A stretch of DNA of 64,000 bases from Roseicyclus amphidinii (GTDB lineage: Bacteria; Pseudomonadota; Alphaproteobacteria; Rhodobacterales; Rhodobacteraceae), in assembly GCF_030163755.1 (NCBI RefSeq), contig NZ_JASJOE010000007.1, positions 34,482-98,481 of the forward strand. Direction: 5' to 3'. The stretch's first letter is position 1. Each line of letters opens with the position of its first letter. A program made the position numbers and the translations under genes. The notes under the pieces were generated by a model. The model saw only the letters and a program-made list of their open reading frames with translations, searched no databases and was not told where the DNA came from. Shown one piece after another: positions 17,126 to 26,799 of this stretch.

Positions 17126-17139
17126 TTGACACGGATCAA
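17126..17139. promoter_or_regulatory. FNR/CRP-family site between divergent redox genes
   Basis: TTGACACGGATCAA fits the TTGA-N6-TCAA pattern of FnrL, Dnr and related regulators, and the symmetry extends by one C/G pair on each side. It lies 56 bp before the ferric-reductase-like start codon and 62 bp before the cytochrome start codon. Oxygen or nitric oxide control of both genes is inferred. Confidence 0.6.
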
Positions 17140-17195
17140 GGCCCGCCCGGCTCCGTGCTGCCACGGCTGAGGGACCAAGACTCGAGGATCATCCG

Positions 17196-18668
17196 ATGAC
17201 AGTCCCCGATCATGAGGCCGACGCAGCGCGTCGCAGGAGAGGCTTGCGCCTGCCCCCTCGCGCCCTCGGGCCGCTCTATGTGCTGGCCTGCGCCGCGCCA
17301 CTGGTCCTTGCCGTCACGCGCAGCGCCGCCCCGGCCGCGACATGGGAGATCGCGGCGGCCGCGCTGGGCATGGTGGGCCTTGCCGCGATGGCGGTGCAGG
17401 CCGTGACCTCGGGGCGGTTCGAGCTGGTCTCTGGCCGCATCGGCATCGACCGGGTCATGTCCTTTCACAAGATCGCCGCGTGGTGGGTCTTGCTGGCGCT
17501 GCTGTTGCATCCGCTCATCTACGTGCTGCCCACCTGGCTGGCCGACCCCGGCCTGGCGTGGGAGCGGCTTCGGGCCTATCTCACGCTGCCGCATTATCGA
17601 AGCGGGGTGATCGCGCTGGCCGCCCTCGCGGTGCTGGTTCCGGCCTCGGCGCTGCGCGAGCGGTTGCCGCTGCGCTACGAGCTCTGGCGCGGTGCGCATG
17701 TGGCCTTGTCCGTTCTCGCGCTCGGCGCGGGCCTGCACCACGCGATCACCGTGGGACGTTTCGGCATGGTTGGGGGCATGCCCCTCCTGTGGTGGGGCGT
17801 CGGGGCCGCGGTGGTCGCGGTCCTCGCGGTGCTCTACGGCTGGCGCTGGGCGCAGTTGCACCGCGGGGCGTGGCGGCTGGCCTCGGTCACGCGGCATCCG
17901 GGCCGCATGTGGGAGCTGGACATCCAGCCCGCTCCTGGCACGCCCGAACTGGCCTACACGGCGGGTCAATTCGTCTGGATGACCGAGGGCGCGCGGCGCT
18001 TTCCGCTGTTCGATCACCCGTTTTCCATCGCGGGCAGCCCGGCGCGCCCCGGCCTGCGCCTGATCGTCAAGCAGGCGGGGGATTTCACCGACCGGATCGG
18101 CAGCCTGCCCCCCGGCACACCGATCGGGATCGACGGACCCTACGGCGATTTCACCCTCGAGGCGCATCCCGCCGACGCGGTCCTGCTGATCGCGGGCGGC
18201 GTGGGGATCGCGCCGATCATGGGGCTTCTGCGCGATCTGGTCGCGCGCGGTGACCGGCGGCCCGTCCGGCTGGCCTACGCCGCGGGGGACCCCGCCAAGT
18301 TCGCCTGCCTGCCCGAGATCGAGGCCGCCCGCGCGACGCTCGACCTCGAGGTGCTGCTGGTCAGCGAGCAGGACGCGGCCGGCTGGCCGGGCGAGGTCGG
18401 GCGGCTCGATCATGGCCGCTTGGCGCAGTTGGCGCAGGGGCTGGAGCCTGCGCGGGTGGTCGCGCTGATCTGCGGGCCGGGCGCGATGGTCACCGCGGTG
18501 TCGGACGGGTTGCTGGCGCTCGGCCTGCCGATGGAGCGGGTGATCTACGAACGCTTCGACTATGCCGGCGGCACCTCGAGGATCGACCGGCGCAGGCGGC
18601 GGCGCGTGATGGGCCTTGGCGGCGCTGTCGCCCTGGTCATCGCGCTCTTCGTGGCCGTCATGGCCTGA
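17196..18668 (+). CDS. Ferric-reductase-like transmembrane flavoprotein (FRE/NOX type)
   Basis: A 490-residue membrane oxidoreductase. The N-terminal half holds about six transmembrane helices with paired heme-ligand histidines (FHKIAAWWVLLALLLHPLIY and RGAHVALSVLALGAGLHHAI). The C-terminal half is a ferredoxin-NADP reductase module: FAD motif near FDHPFSIAGS, NAD(P) motif LLIAGGVGIAPIMGLL and CGPGAMV. A final hydrophobic segment (LGGAVALVIALFVAVM) follows a basic patch. It passes electrons from NAD(P)H across the membrane. The divergent pentaheme cytochrome is a plausible acceptor. Confidence 0.85.
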   Translation: MTVPDHEADAARRRRGLRLPPRALGPLYVLACAAPLVLAVTRSAAPAATWEIAAAALGMVGLAAMAVQAVTSGRFELVSGRIGIDRVMSFHKIAAWWVLLALLLHPLIYVLPTWLADPGLAWERLRAYLTLPHYRSGVIALAALAVLVPASALRERLPLRYELWRGAHVALSVLALGAGLHHAITVGRFGMVGGMPLLWWGVGAAVVAVLAVLYGWRWAQLHRGAWRLASVTRHPGRMWELDIQPAPGTPELAYTAGQFVWMTEGARRFPLFDHPFSIAGSPARPGLRLIVKQAGDFTDRIGSLPPGTPIGIDGPYGDFTLEAHPADAVLLIAGGVGIAPIMGLLRDLVARGDRRPVRLAYAAGDPAKFACLPEIEAARATLDLEVLLVSEQDAAGWPGEVGRLDHGRLAQLAQGLEPARVVALICGPGAMVTAVSDGLLALGLPMERVIYERFDYAGGTSRIDRRRRRRVMGLGGAVALVIALFVAVMA

Positions 18669-18679
18669 GGCCCGGCGCC

Positions 18680-19498
18680 CTAAAGGCGGGCGGCAAGCGG
18701 CGGCCCCTCGAGCAGCGGCGCGACATAGCCGAACCGCTCTTCGAACCCGGCTTCGGCTCGCCAGTCGGGCACCTTCTTCCAGCGGTCCGTCACCTCGACG
18801 CGGCTGTCGTTGAGGTGGTGAACCGAGCGCAGGAACATCGGTTGCGTCCCGTCGGTCGTGACCCCGACCTTGTTCGGCTCGTTGCGGTGGTCGATGGAAT
18901 GGATCGACCTGTCGCTGTTGCCCAGCATGGTCAGCCCGAGGTTGATGAGCTTGTAACGGTGCCGATACAGTTCGGTCGGCCCGTCGGAATGCACCAACCC
19001 GTAGCCGAAGGGGAAGGACAGGAAATGCCGCGCCGCGAGGTCGGGCAGGTGCCCGGCCTCCTCGGCCTCGGCGATCCTGTGGCGCAGGATCTCCATGAAA
19101 TCGGCCGAGAGGCCGTCATCGTCATCCAGCACGACCTGCGCGACGCGCCGGTCGCCATAGGCCTGTTGCAGGTGGATACGGTGAAACTTGCGGGCGCGCC
19201 CCTCGGGGCGGGGGTCGATGGTGACCCGCTCGGGCCCCAGCGCGGTGACAGAGATCTCGTGCAGCCGCTCGAGCGCCCATCCCGGCATCTGGTCGCTGGT
19301 CAGGACATGAAGGTGGAAATCCGGATCGGTCTGGGCCGCGAGCGAGGCCAGCGCCACGGTCTCGAACAACACGAGCCGCCCTTTCAGGCGGCTGTCCTCG
19401 AACAGAAGCTCGGGATTGCGCGAAGGTTCGCTTTTCCAGCCTGAGAGCCCGAGGAACGAGAAACGGGTGGTGACGGAAATCGGAACGTCCGGGGTCAT
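18680..19498 (-). CDS. Putative rhamnosyltransferase-type glycosyltransferase
   Basis: A 272-residue protein resembling the Rhamno_transf family of glycosyltransferases: TTRFSFLGLSGWK at the start, RLVLFETVALASLAAQTDPDFHLHVLTSD in the middle, and an acidic DDDDGL cluster near residue 125 in the position of the DxD nucleotide-sugar motif. It probably adds a sugar to a surface polysaccharide or lipid. It ends 12 bp from the convergent ferric-reductase-like gene. Donor and acceptor are unknown. Confidence 0.7.
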   Translation of the reverse strand: MTPDVPISVTTRFSFLGLSGWKSEPSRNPELLFEDSRLKGRLVLFETVALASLAAQTDPDFHLHVLTSDQMPGWALERLHEISVTALGPERVTIDPRPEGRARKFHRIHLQQAYGDRRVAQVVLDDDDGLSADFMEILRHRIAEAEEAGHLPDLAARHFLSFPFGYGLVHSDGPTELYRHRYKLINLGLTMLGNSDRSIHSIDHRNEPNKVGVTTDGTQPMFLRSVHHLNDSRVEVTDRWKKVPDWRAEAGFEERFGYVAPLLEGPPLAARL

Positions 19499-19628
19499 GG
19501 CACTGGCAACGGGTCTACTGGCATTTCGCCCGTTCTAGAGCATGTGGCCCGAAAGGGGCACCCCCGCCGCCGGTCGGAGGCGCGGGGGTTGCACGGGAAC
19601 AACGCCGCCACGCCCAAGCCCGCTCGCC

Positions 19629-19681
19629 CCGCCTCGCCCCGCCGCGTCCCGCCGTGTCCTCCGCACGGCGGGGCGAGGCGG
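19629..19681 (-). terminator. Long GC hairpin downstream of ccr
   Basis: A perfect 16-bp stem (19629-19644 with 19666-19681; core GCCTCGCCCCGCCG) encloses a 21-base loop. It begins a few bases after the ccr stop codon on the minus strand. No T tract follows, so it may protect the 3' end rather than terminate by itself. Confidence 0.5.
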
Positions 19682-19687
19682 TCTTGC

Positions 19688-20989
19688 TCACCCGGCTGTC
19701 GGACCTGCGTCCAGCACGTCCTCGAGCGTGCGCAGCCCGGTGCGGGGGGCCTGCACCAGCACGGCCATGTTGCCCGGCTTGTGCTCGTTGCGCAGCATCT
19801 TCATGTGCGCCTGCGGCAGGTCTTCCCAGGGAAAGACCTCGGACATGCAGGGGTCGAGGCGGCGGTCCAGCATCAGCTTGTTGGCCGCGGCGGCCTGCTT
19901 GAGATGCGCGAAATGCGAACCCTGCAGGCGCTTTTGATGCGACCACATGTGGCGCACGTCGAAGGTGCAGTTGTAGCCCGAGGTGCCCGCGCAGATCACC
20001 ACCATGCCGCCGCGCTTCACCACGAAGGTGGAAACGGGGAAGGTCGCCTCGCCGGGGTGCTCGAAGACCATGTCGACATTCACGCCCTTGCCGGTGATGT
20101 CCCAGATCGCCTTGCCGAAGCGGCGCACCTCGGCGAACCATTCCTTGTATTCCTCGGTGCCCACCTCGGGCAGGCGGCCCCAGCAGTTGAAATCCTTGCG
20201 GTTGATGACGCCCTTGGCGCCAAGGTCCATGACGAACTGGCGCTTGTCCTCTTCCGAGATCACGCCGATGGCATTGGCACCCGCCGTGTTGATCAGCTGG
20301 ATCGCAAAGGAGCCGAGCCCGCCCGACGCGCCCCAGACCAGCACGTTCTGGCCGGGCTTCAGGTCATGGGGTTCATGGCCGAAGAGCATCCGGTAGGCGG
20401 TGGCGAGCGTCAGCGTGTAGCAGGCGCTTTCTTCCCAGGTCAGGTGCTTGGGGCGCGGCATCAGCTGCTGCGACTGCACGCGGGTGAATTGCGCGAAGGA
20501 GCCGTCGGCGGTCTCGTAGCCCCAGATGCGCTGGCTGGGCGAGAGCATCGGATCGCCGCCGTTGCATTCCTCGTCATCGCCGTCGTCCTGGTTGCAATGG
20601 ACCACGACCTCGTCGCCGACCTTCCAGCGGGTGACCTTGTCGCCCACCGCCCAGACGATGCCCGCGGCGTCCGAGCCGATGATCGCATAAGGGGCCTTGT
20701 GCTGGTTGAAGACCGAGGCGGGCTTGCCGAGGCAGGCCCAGACGCCGTTGTAGTTCACGCCCGCCGCCATCACGAGCACCAGAACGTCATGGCTGTCGAG
20801 CGTGGGCGTATCCACGACCTCGACCTTCAGCGCCTCGGTGGGCTCTCCGTGGCGTTCCTGCCGGAGGATCCAGCCGTACATCTGCGCGGGGACATGGCCG
20901 AGGGGCGGGATCTCGCCCATCTCGTAAAGGTCTTTCTTCGGCGCGTCGTAACTGGCGATCGCGGGGTTCGCGTCGAGGGCCATCGTCAT
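19688..20989 (-). CDS. ccr: Crotonyl-CoA carboxylase/reductase
   Basis: A 433-residue MDR enzyme that reduces crotonyl-CoA with NADPH and fixes CO2 to give ethylmalonyl-CoA, the key step of the ethylmalonyl-CoA pathway for acetate and C1 assimilation. The sequence is highly characteristic: GWILRQERHGEP, AAGVNYNGVWACLGKP (Asn81 in the CO2 pocket), IGSDAAGIVWAVGD, HCNQDDGDDEECNGGDPMLSPSQRIWGYETADGSFAQF, and the NADP motif VWGASGGLGSFAIQL. Start at 20989 is preceded by GGGAACGGAG. It follows an acyltransferase gene on the same strand after 110 bp. Confidence 0.96.
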   Translation of the reverse strand: MTMALDANPAIASYDAPKKDLYEMGEIPPLGHVPAQMYGWILRQERHGEPTEALKVEVVDTPTLDSHDVLVLVMAAGVNYNGVWACLGKPASVFNQHKAPYAIIGSDAAGIVWAVGDKVTRWKVGDEVVVHCNQDDGDDEECNGGDPMLSPSQRIWGYETADGSFAQFTRVQSQQLMPRPKHLTWEESACYTLTLATAYRMLFGHEPHDLKPGQNVLVWGASGGLGSFAIQLINTAGANAIGVISEEDKRQFVMDLGAKGVINRKDFNCWGRLPEVGTEEYKEWFAEVRRFGKAIWDITGKGVNVDMVFEHPGEATFPVSTFVVKRGGMVVICAGTSGYNCTFDVRHMWSHQKRLQGSHFAHLKQAAAANKLMLDRRLDPCMSEVFPWEDLPQAHMKMLRNEHKPGNMAVLVQAPRTGLRTLEDVLDAGPTAG

Positions 20990-21005
20990 GTCTCCGTTCC
21001 CTTGC

Positions 21006-21026
21006 TGATGCCGCAATGCGGAATCA
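21006..21026. promoter_or_regulatory. Near-perfect 21-bp palindrome upstream of ccr
   Basis: TGATGCCGCA and TGCGGAATCA face each other around one A, with a single mismatch. The dyad sits 17-37 bases before the ccr start codon and could be an operator or a leader hairpin. No regulator is assigned. Confidence 0.4.
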
Positions 21027-21099
21027 ATTGTGCTGCTGCTGCGAGAGATATCGGCCGCCGCGCAACAAATCAAACGGGAAAACGCCGTTTATTGAAATA

Positions 21100-22515
21100 T
21101 TATGTCGCAGAGGCTGTCGGCAAGTGCCCGGTCCGGTCGTGGTCCGCGCCGCGCTCGCGCAGAAGATGCGCAACCGATGCGGCGTAGAACTCCACGAGGT
21201 CGAGGCCGCTGTCGGGCAGGGTCAGCCGGTCGCCTTCCCGCGCCACAAGGCGGCGCTCGATCAGGGCGCGCAGGCCCGCCTCGACGGTATAGGCGATGTC
21301 GTCGCGCGGAATGTGGATCGTGACGCCGCGCGCTCCCGCTTCGGCGATCCGGCGGCGCAGAAGCGCCTCGATCGCCACGACCGAGCGCCCCCCCTCGGCA
21401 AGCGCATGGGCCACCAGCGGCACGGGTGTGACCGGCATGACATCGGCGATGCGGCCCATCAGTTCGGCGGCCAGCGCGCGGGTGGGGTCTTCGTGCCCTT
21501 CGGCCAGGAACCCGCCCAGGTCGAGCGGGTCGCCGAAGCTGACGGCGGCATAACCGTAGCGGTGGAACCGGCCCGTCAGCCGCAGCCAGAGCTGCCGGCG
21601 CAGGTAGCGGTAGATCGGCCTGAGCGAAAAGCGGAAGCGGCGCGTGCCCTTCTGGTGGGCGTCCAGAAGGTTGCGGTCCTCCATAACGCGGTCATAGTTG
21701 ATCGCCACGGGCACGAAGACCACGTCCCGCGACCGCCCCGGCCGGAATCCGTCGAGGATATAGGAGAACAGGCCGAGCTTGGGCCGGCCCAGTTGCCCTG
21801 TGCGGCTGAGGCCGCCTTCGGGAAACACGGCCTGCGTCACGCCCGCCTCGGTCGCCATCTGCACGTAGCGGGCCAGCACCTTGCGGTAGAGCGCGTTGTT
21901 GTGGCGGCGGCGGATGAAATAGCCGCCCATCGCGCGCACGAGTTGCCTGAGCGGCCAGACCCGCGCCCATTCACCCACCGCATAGGCCAGCGCCGAGCGT
22001 TCGGCGACCAGCCAGGTGACCAGCACGTAATCCATGTTCGAGCGGTGGTTCATCACGAAGATGACGGTGGCGTCTTCGGGGATCGCCTCGAGCGCGGGAT
22101 CGTTGGCGCGGGCCAGCCGCACGCGGTAGAGCGACTGGCTCAGGATGCGGGCGGCGCGGATGGCGAAGCCGAAATAGGTGAAGGCCGAGAACCCCGGAAC
22201 GATCTCGCGGGCGTAGCGTTCGGCCTTCTGAAAGGCGACATCCTCGCGGATGCGGTTGTCGCGGGCGTGGTCGGCGATGGCCTGCGCAACCTCGGGATCG
22301 TAGATCAGGCGGCGGATCGTATCGGTGCGCCGCGCCAGCTTGAAGGGCTGGATCGGGCGCTTGAGCCGCTTGTTCAGCTCGTCCACCGCCCGTTCGAGGC
22401 GACGGCGCAGGAACCAGCGCACCGAGGGAAACAGGAAATGCGACGCGAAGGTCACCCCCGCGAAGAGCAGGATCAGCGCGAAAAGCCACAGCGGCAGGGT
22501 AACAGGGGCAGTCAT
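21100..22515 (-). CDS. PlsB/PlsC-like glycerol-3-phosphate acyltransferase family protein
   Basis: A 471-residue membrane-linked acyltransferase with an N-terminal hydrophobic anchor (LPLWLFALILLFAGVTFASHFLF). The catalytic H-x4-D motif is NHRSNMD (His157, Asp162), followed by GGYFIRRR and the phosphate-binding FPEGGLSRTG element. It should acylate glycerol-3-phosphate or lysophosphatidate in membrane lipid synthesis. The C-terminal 170 residues extend past the acyltransferase core. It lies just upstream of ccr on the same strand; the two are often neighbours in this group of bacteria. Confidence 0.85.
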   Translation of the reverse strand: MTAPVTLPLWLFALILLFAGVTFASHFLFPSVRWFLRRRLERAVDELNKRLKRPIQPFKLARRTDTIRRLIYDPEVAQAIADHARDNRIREDVAFQKAERYAREIVPGFSAFTYFGFAIRAARILSQSLYRVRLARANDPALEAIPEDATVIFVMNHRSNMDYVLVTWLVAERSALAYAVGEWARVWPLRQLVRAMGGYFIRRRHNNALYRKVLARYVQMATEAGVTQAVFPEGGLSRTGQLGRPKLGLFSYILDGFRPGRSRDVVFVPVAINYDRVMEDRNLLDAHQKGTRRFRFSLRPIYRYLRRQLWLRLTGRFHRYGYAAVSFGDPLDLGGFLAEGHEDPTRALAAELMGRIADVMPVTPVPLVAHALAEGGRSVVAIEALLRRRIAEAGARGVTIHIPRDDIAYTVEAGLRALIERRLVAREGDRLTLPDSGLDLVEFYAASVAHLLRERGADHDRTGHLPTASAT

Positions 22516-22574
22516 GACTGGCGGAACGTCGCAGGTTTGCGGCGCAGGGGCAATGCGGCAGGGCGGGTCAGGGA

Positions 22575-23120
22575 TCAGGACATCCCGAGGCTGCAGGGCA
22601 GGGCACGCAGCCGCGAAATGCCGAGCGCGCCGCGTTCGGGCGCGGTCAGGCGCAGGGCCGCGAAGCGGCTGGCGAACCCGTCCGCGCTGAAGGCCTGCCG
22701 GGTGTTGCCGCCCGCGGGAAACCTGATCTCGCGCTCGATCAGGTCGCCGTCCCTGTCGATGAAGTCGAAAGCGACTTCGACACTGTTGCGAACGCCCCCC
22801 ACGTCAAGCATCACGACCACTGCCACGACGCAGATGTCTTCGTCGAACAGAACGGCGAGCGTGCTGTGCCCCTCGGGCGGAGCGGGCAGGGTCGGGACAA
22901 GCAGCCCCCGGGCGTCGAGCCCGACGTTGCCCGCGATGACGAGGTCGCGCAGGCGGAAACTGCCGTCGCCGTTGCTGCGCGCCATGTAGGGGCCTTCAGC
23001 CCGGATCGCGTGGGCCGGATCGACATGTTGATAATTGCTTTCCGTCACGCCCTGCGCGGATGCGATAATCGGCATGAACAAGGAAAGCAGAAGGGCGATG
23101 TCGCTGACGCGCTTGAACAT
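22575..23120 (-). CDS. Exported hypothetical protein, 181 aa
   Basis: An N-terminal signal peptide (MFKRVSDIALLLSLFMPIIASA) is clear and the start at 23120 is set by GGAG six bases upstream. The mature part is a beta-rich domain (STLAVLFDEDICVVAVVVMLDVGGVRNSVEVAFDFIDRDGDLIEREI) with no domain I recognise, ending in two cysteines near residue 177 region (ALPCSLG). It is probably periplasmic. Neighbours give no functional hint. Confidence 0.65.
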   Translation of the reverse strand: MFKRVSDIALLLSLFMPIIASAQGVTESNYQHVDPAHAIRAEGPYMARSNGDGSFRLRDLVIAGNVGLDARGLLVPTLPAPPEGHSTLAVLFDEDICVVAVVVMLDVGGVRNSVEVAFDFIDRDGDLIEREIRFPAGGNTRQAFSADGFASRFAALRLTAPERGALGISRLRALPCSLGMS

Positions 23121-23313
23121 GCAACACTCCGACATCGGCAACCGTTGGTCATGACGCTGACGGCATGGCCGACGAGCATAGCCGGCAAGGCGCGAAACTC
23201 GATACTCCGCGCGTCGCAAATCGCATCCGATGCGGCGTTGCAGCAAATGCGCTGCGGCGCAGCGTGTGGGACAGGTGGGAGACCGCGAGACCGCGAGACA
23301 AGGAGCAGTCGCC

Positions 23314-24618
23314 ATGCTGAACGTGCTGTCCGGTGTCTGGGCCCTGATGCTCGGGATCATCCTGATCATGCTGGGCAACGGCATGCATTTCACCCTGATC
23401 GGCCTGCGCGGCGGGATCGAGGGCTTCTCGGCCGCGGAACTGGCGGTCGTGACCTCGGGCTATTTCCTCGGCTTCCTGTCGGGCGCCCGGCTCACGCCCG
23501 GCCTGATCCAGCGCGTCGGCCATGTCCGCGTCTTCGCGGCGCTGGGCAGTTTCATGTCGGCGGGCCTGATCGCCTTTACCCTCCTGTCCGAGCCATGGGC
23601 CTGGACGATCCTTCGCGTGCTGATCGGCTTCTGCATGTCGGGCATCTATGTTGTCGCCGAAAGCTGGCTCAACAACGCCTCGACCAACGAGACGCGCGGC
23701 AAGGTCCTGTCGGCCTACATGATCGCGCAGACGCTGGGCATCATCGGGGCGCAGGGCCTGCTGACGCTCGGCGATGCCGCGAACTCGGCGCTCTTCATCG
23801 GGGCGTCCATTCTCGTCTCGATCTCCTTCGCGCCGATACTTTTGTCGGTGACACCGGCCCCAGCGGTCGAGGTGGCGCGCCCGATGTCGCTGATCGCGCT
23901 CTTCCGCGGCTCGCCGCTGGGGACGGTGGGCATCTTCATGCTGGGCGGGGTCTATGCCACGCAATCGGGGATGGGGGCCGTCTTCGGCAGCGAGATCGCG
24001 CTGTCGCCGTCCGAGATCGCGCTCTTCGTGGCGATGCTGTTCGCAGGGGCCTTGATCTTCCAATACCCGATCGGCTGGCTGTCGGACCGGCTGGACCGGC
24101 GGCAGGTCATCTTCGGCACGGCGGTGATGGGGGCGGCGGCCTGCGGGTTGGGCTGGCTGGCGGGAAGCGGCGCGGGCTGGCTCGAGGGTCTCGGCCTCTG
24201 GCCGCTGATGGGGGCGGCGCTGCTGGCGGGGGGCATGACCACGCCGCTCTATGCGCTGCTGCTGGCCTACACCAACGACTTCCTGCCGACCGAGGACATG
24301 GCGGCGGCCTCGGGCGGGCTGGTCTTCACCTTCGGGCTGGGTGCGATCCTCGGGCCGCTTGCGACGGGCTGGGCGATGAACGCCTTCGGGGCCTATGCCT
24401 TCTGGCTGGTGCTGGCCGCCACCTTCGCGGCGATGGCGCTTTACGCGCTTTACCGCATGACGCAGCGCCCCGCCGTGACGATGACCGAAGAGACCGACAG
24501 CTACCTCGGCGTCCTGCCCACGGCGACGGTCGTTGCGGTGGAGGCGGCGGGCGTCTGGGCCGCCGAACAGGCCGAGGCGGAGCGCGCCGAGGACGAGGCC
24601 GAAGCCCAGCCTGCCTGA
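23314..24618 (+). CDS. MFS transporter, YcaD/TsgA-like
   Basis: A 434-residue inner-membrane carrier with 12 hydrophobic segments. The first helix pair shows MLGNGMHFTLIGLRGGIEGFS and the loop 2-3 signature GYFLGFLSGARLTPGLIQRVGHVRVFA; VAESWLNNASTNETRGKVLSAYMI is typical of the YcaD-like group of uncharacterised MFS proteins. The second half repeats the loop motif as PIGWLSDRLDRRQVI. The C-terminal 45 residues are an acidic, Ala/Glu-rich tail. AAGGAG precedes the start. Its substrate is not predictable. It ends 4 bp from the convergent TerB gene. Confidence 0.88.
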   Translation: MLNVLSGVWALMLGIILIMLGNGMHFTLIGLRGGIEGFSAAELAVVTSGYFLGFLSGARLTPGLIQRVGHVRVFAALGSFMSAGLIAFTLLSEPWAWTILRVLIGFCMSGIYVVAESWLNNASTNETRGKVLSAYMIAQTLGIIGAQGLLTLGDAANSALFIGASILVSISFAPILLSVTPAPAVEVARPMSLIALFRGSPLGTVGIFMLGGVYATQSGMGAVFGSEIALSPSEIALFVAMLFAGALIFQYPIGWLSDRLDRRQVIFGTAVMGAAACGLGWLAGSGAGWLEGLGLWPLMGAALLAGGMTTPLYALLLAYTNDFLPTEDMAAASGGLVFTFGLGAILGPLATGWAMNAFGAYAFWLVLAATFAAMALYALYRMTQRPAVTMTEETDSYLGVLPTATVVAVEAAGVWAAEQAEAERAEDEAEAQPA

Positions 24619-24622
24619 GCGG

Positions 24623-25033
24623 TCAGAGCGTCATGTGCCGCGCCCGTGCGCCGCGTTCGATGGCGGCGGCATGCAGGCGGTCGATGTCGAGCGTGTGGCG
24701 CAACTCCTCGAGGAAGCGCAGCTCGCTTTGCGCCAGCGTGCCGTCGGCGGCGGCCACGTCGCAGCAGATCGCGTAGGCCGTCTCGAACAGCTTTTCGGGC
24801 AGCGCCTCGGTCACCAGGCCAAAGAGCGCGTCCAGGCCGTCCTCTTCCTCGAAGAGGTCGAAGACCGTGGTGGCGACCTGCCGCATCCGGTCGGCATCGT
24901 AATCGCCGAAGACGGGCAGGTGGTTCACGATCTGCTCGATCTTCACAAGCTCCGCGGTGCGGATCGCCTCGTCAGACACGGAGACGGCCACCATCACGGC
25001 GACGAGGGCATCCTGCGGGCTGATCTCGGACAT
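24623..25033 (-). CDS. TerB-family tellurite-resistance-like protein
   Basis: A 136-residue all-helical acidic protein of the TerB fold: VMVAVSVSDEAIRTAELVKIEQIV, then ICCDVAAADGTLAQSELRFLEELRHTL, both with acidic residues that bind divalent metal in the family. TerB-like proteins are linked to stress responses rather than tellurite as such; the role here is unknown. It is divergent from lysK. Confidence 0.85.
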   Translation of the reverse strand: MSEISPQDALVAVMVAVSVSDEAIRTAELVKIEQIVNHLPVFGDYDADRMRQVATTVFDLFEEEDGLDALFGLVTEALPEKLFETAYAICCDVAAADGTLAQSELRFLEELRHTLDIDRLHAAAIERGARARHMTL

Positions 25034-25143
25034 GGGCGTGCTCCTTCGGCGGTTGCGGGGTATTTATTGACCTTGCCGCGCCCGCACAATAGGGCGAGGG
25101 CGCGCGGGCAATCGGGCCCGCCTTCGATACGGGACCGACAGCG

Positions 25144-26790
25144 ATGACCACCCTCCGCGATGCCGCGATGACCTCCAAGGCCTGGCCCTTCGAAGAGGCG
25201 CGGGCGGTGTTGAAACGCTATGAAAACGCGCCGCCGGAGAAGGGGTATGTCCTGTTCGAGACAGGCTATGGCCCCTCGGGCCTGCCGCATATCGGGACCT
25301 TCGGCGAAGTTCTGCGCACGACGATGATCCGGCGCGCCTTCGAGGTGATCTCGGACATCCCGACGCGGCTGATCTGTTTCTCGGACGACCTGGACGGGAT
25401 GCGCAAGGTGCCCGGCAACGTCCCCAACCAGGACGAGCTGCGCACGCATCTGCAAAAGCCGCTGACCAGCGTGCCCGACCCGTTCGGGGAATATGAGAGC
25501 TTCGGCCACCACAACAACGCGATGCTGCGCCGGTTCCTCGACACCTTCGGGTTCGAATACGAGTTCTACTCGGCCACCGAGTTCTACCGCACGGGCCAGT
25601 TCGACGAGGTGCTGAAGCGCGCCTGCGAACGCTATGACGCGATCATGAAGGTGATGCTGAAATCGCTCCGCGAGGAGCGGCAGCAGACCTATTCGATCTT
25701 CCTGCCGATCCACCCCGAGACGGGGCGCGTTCTCTACGTTCCCATGAAGGAGGTGAACGCTGCCGACCACACGATCACCTTCGACGACGAGGACGGGCGC
25801 GAATGGACGCTGCCGGTGACGGGCGGGAACGTGAAGCTGCAGTGGAAGCCCGATTTCGGCGCGCGCTGGGCCGCGCTGGGCGTCGATTTCGAGATGTATG
25901 GCAAGGATCACAGCACCAACACGCCGATCTATGACGCGATCTGCGAGATCCTGGGTCAGCCCGCGCCGCATCACTTCACCTACGAGCTGTTCCTCGACGA
26001 GAACGGGCAGAAGATCTCCAAGTCGTCGGGCAACGGCATCTCGATCGACGAATGGTTGAGCTACGCCTCGACCGAGAGCCTGTCGTATTTCATGTTCGGC
26101 AAGCCCAAGACCGCCAAGCGGCTCTACTTCGATGTCATTCCCAAGGCGGTGGACGAATACCACCAGCAGCTGCGCGCCTATCCGGGCCAGACCGTCGAGC
26201 AGCAACTGGCCAACCCGGTCTACCACATCCACAACGGCGACGTGCCCGAAAGCACGATGGTGGTGCCCTTTGCGATGCTGCTCAACCTCGCCAGCGTGTC
26301 CGGCGCCGAGGAGAAGGAGAAGCTCTGGGGCTTCATCCGCCGCTACGCGCCCGAGGCTTCGCCCGAGGGGAACCCCGATCTCGACCAGGCGGCGGGCTTT
26401 GCCATCCGGTATTATCACGATTTCGTGAAGCCCACGCGGGTGTTCCGGCTGCCGACCGAGCAGGAGGCGGCGGCGATGCGCGAGCTTCACGACTGCCTTG
26501 GCGATGCGGACAAGGCGCTCGATGTCATCGCGCGCAAGAACGCGCAGGAGGGGGGCGAGGCCGATCTTCCGGCGGTCGACTGGCAGGATGACGAATTCCT
26601 GCAATCCATCGTCTTCGCCATCGGAAAGACCCACGGTTTCGAGCCGTTGCGCGCGTGGTTCTCGGGGCTTTACGAGGTGCTTCTGGGGGCAAGCCAGGGC
26701 CCGCGTTTCGGCGGGTTCATCGCGCTTTACGGCATCGAGGAGACCCGCGCCCTGATCGCGCAGGGGCTGGCGGGCGAACTGGCCGCCTGA
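25144..26790 (+). CDS. lysK: Lysyl-tRNA synthetase, class I
   Basis: A 548-residue class I synthetase that charges tRNA-Lys, the type found in archaea and alphaproteobacteria rather than the usual class II enzyme. The HIGH box is HIGT at residues 49-52 ([16 protein letters not shown]) and the KMSKS box is KISKSSGNG near residue 290. The segment [27 protein letters not shown] is typical of LysK. The ATG at 25144 is preferred; an in-frame ATG at 25168 is the alternative. A GC-rich hairpin follows the gene. Confidence 0.95.
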   Translation: MTTLRDAAMTSKAWPFEEARAVLKRYENAPPEKGYVLFETGYGPSGLPHIGTFGEVLRTTMIRRAFEVISDIPTRLICFSDDLDGMRKVPGNVPNQDELRTHLQKPLTSVPDPFGEYESFGHHNNAMLRRFLDTFGFEYEFYSATEFYRTGQFDEVLKRACERYDAIMKVMLKSLREERQQTYSIFLPIHPETGRVLYVPMKEVNAADHTITFDDEDGREWTLPVTGGNVKLQWKPDFGARWAALGVDFEMYGKDHSTNTPIYDAICEILGQPAPHHFTYELFLDENGQKISKSSGNGISIDEWLSYASTESLSYFMFGKPKTAKRLYFDVIPKAVDEYHQQLRAYPGQTVEQQLANPVYHIHNGDVPESTMVVPFAMLLNLASVSGAEEKEKLWGFIRRYAPEASPEGNPDLDQAAGFAIRYYHDFVKPTRVFRLPTEQEAAAMRELHDCLGDADKALDVIARKNAQEGGEADLPAVDWQDDEFLQSIVFAIGKTHGFEPLRAWFSGLYEVLLGASQGPRFGGFIALYGIEETRALIAQGLAGELAA

Positions 26791-26799
26791 AGCGGGGTG

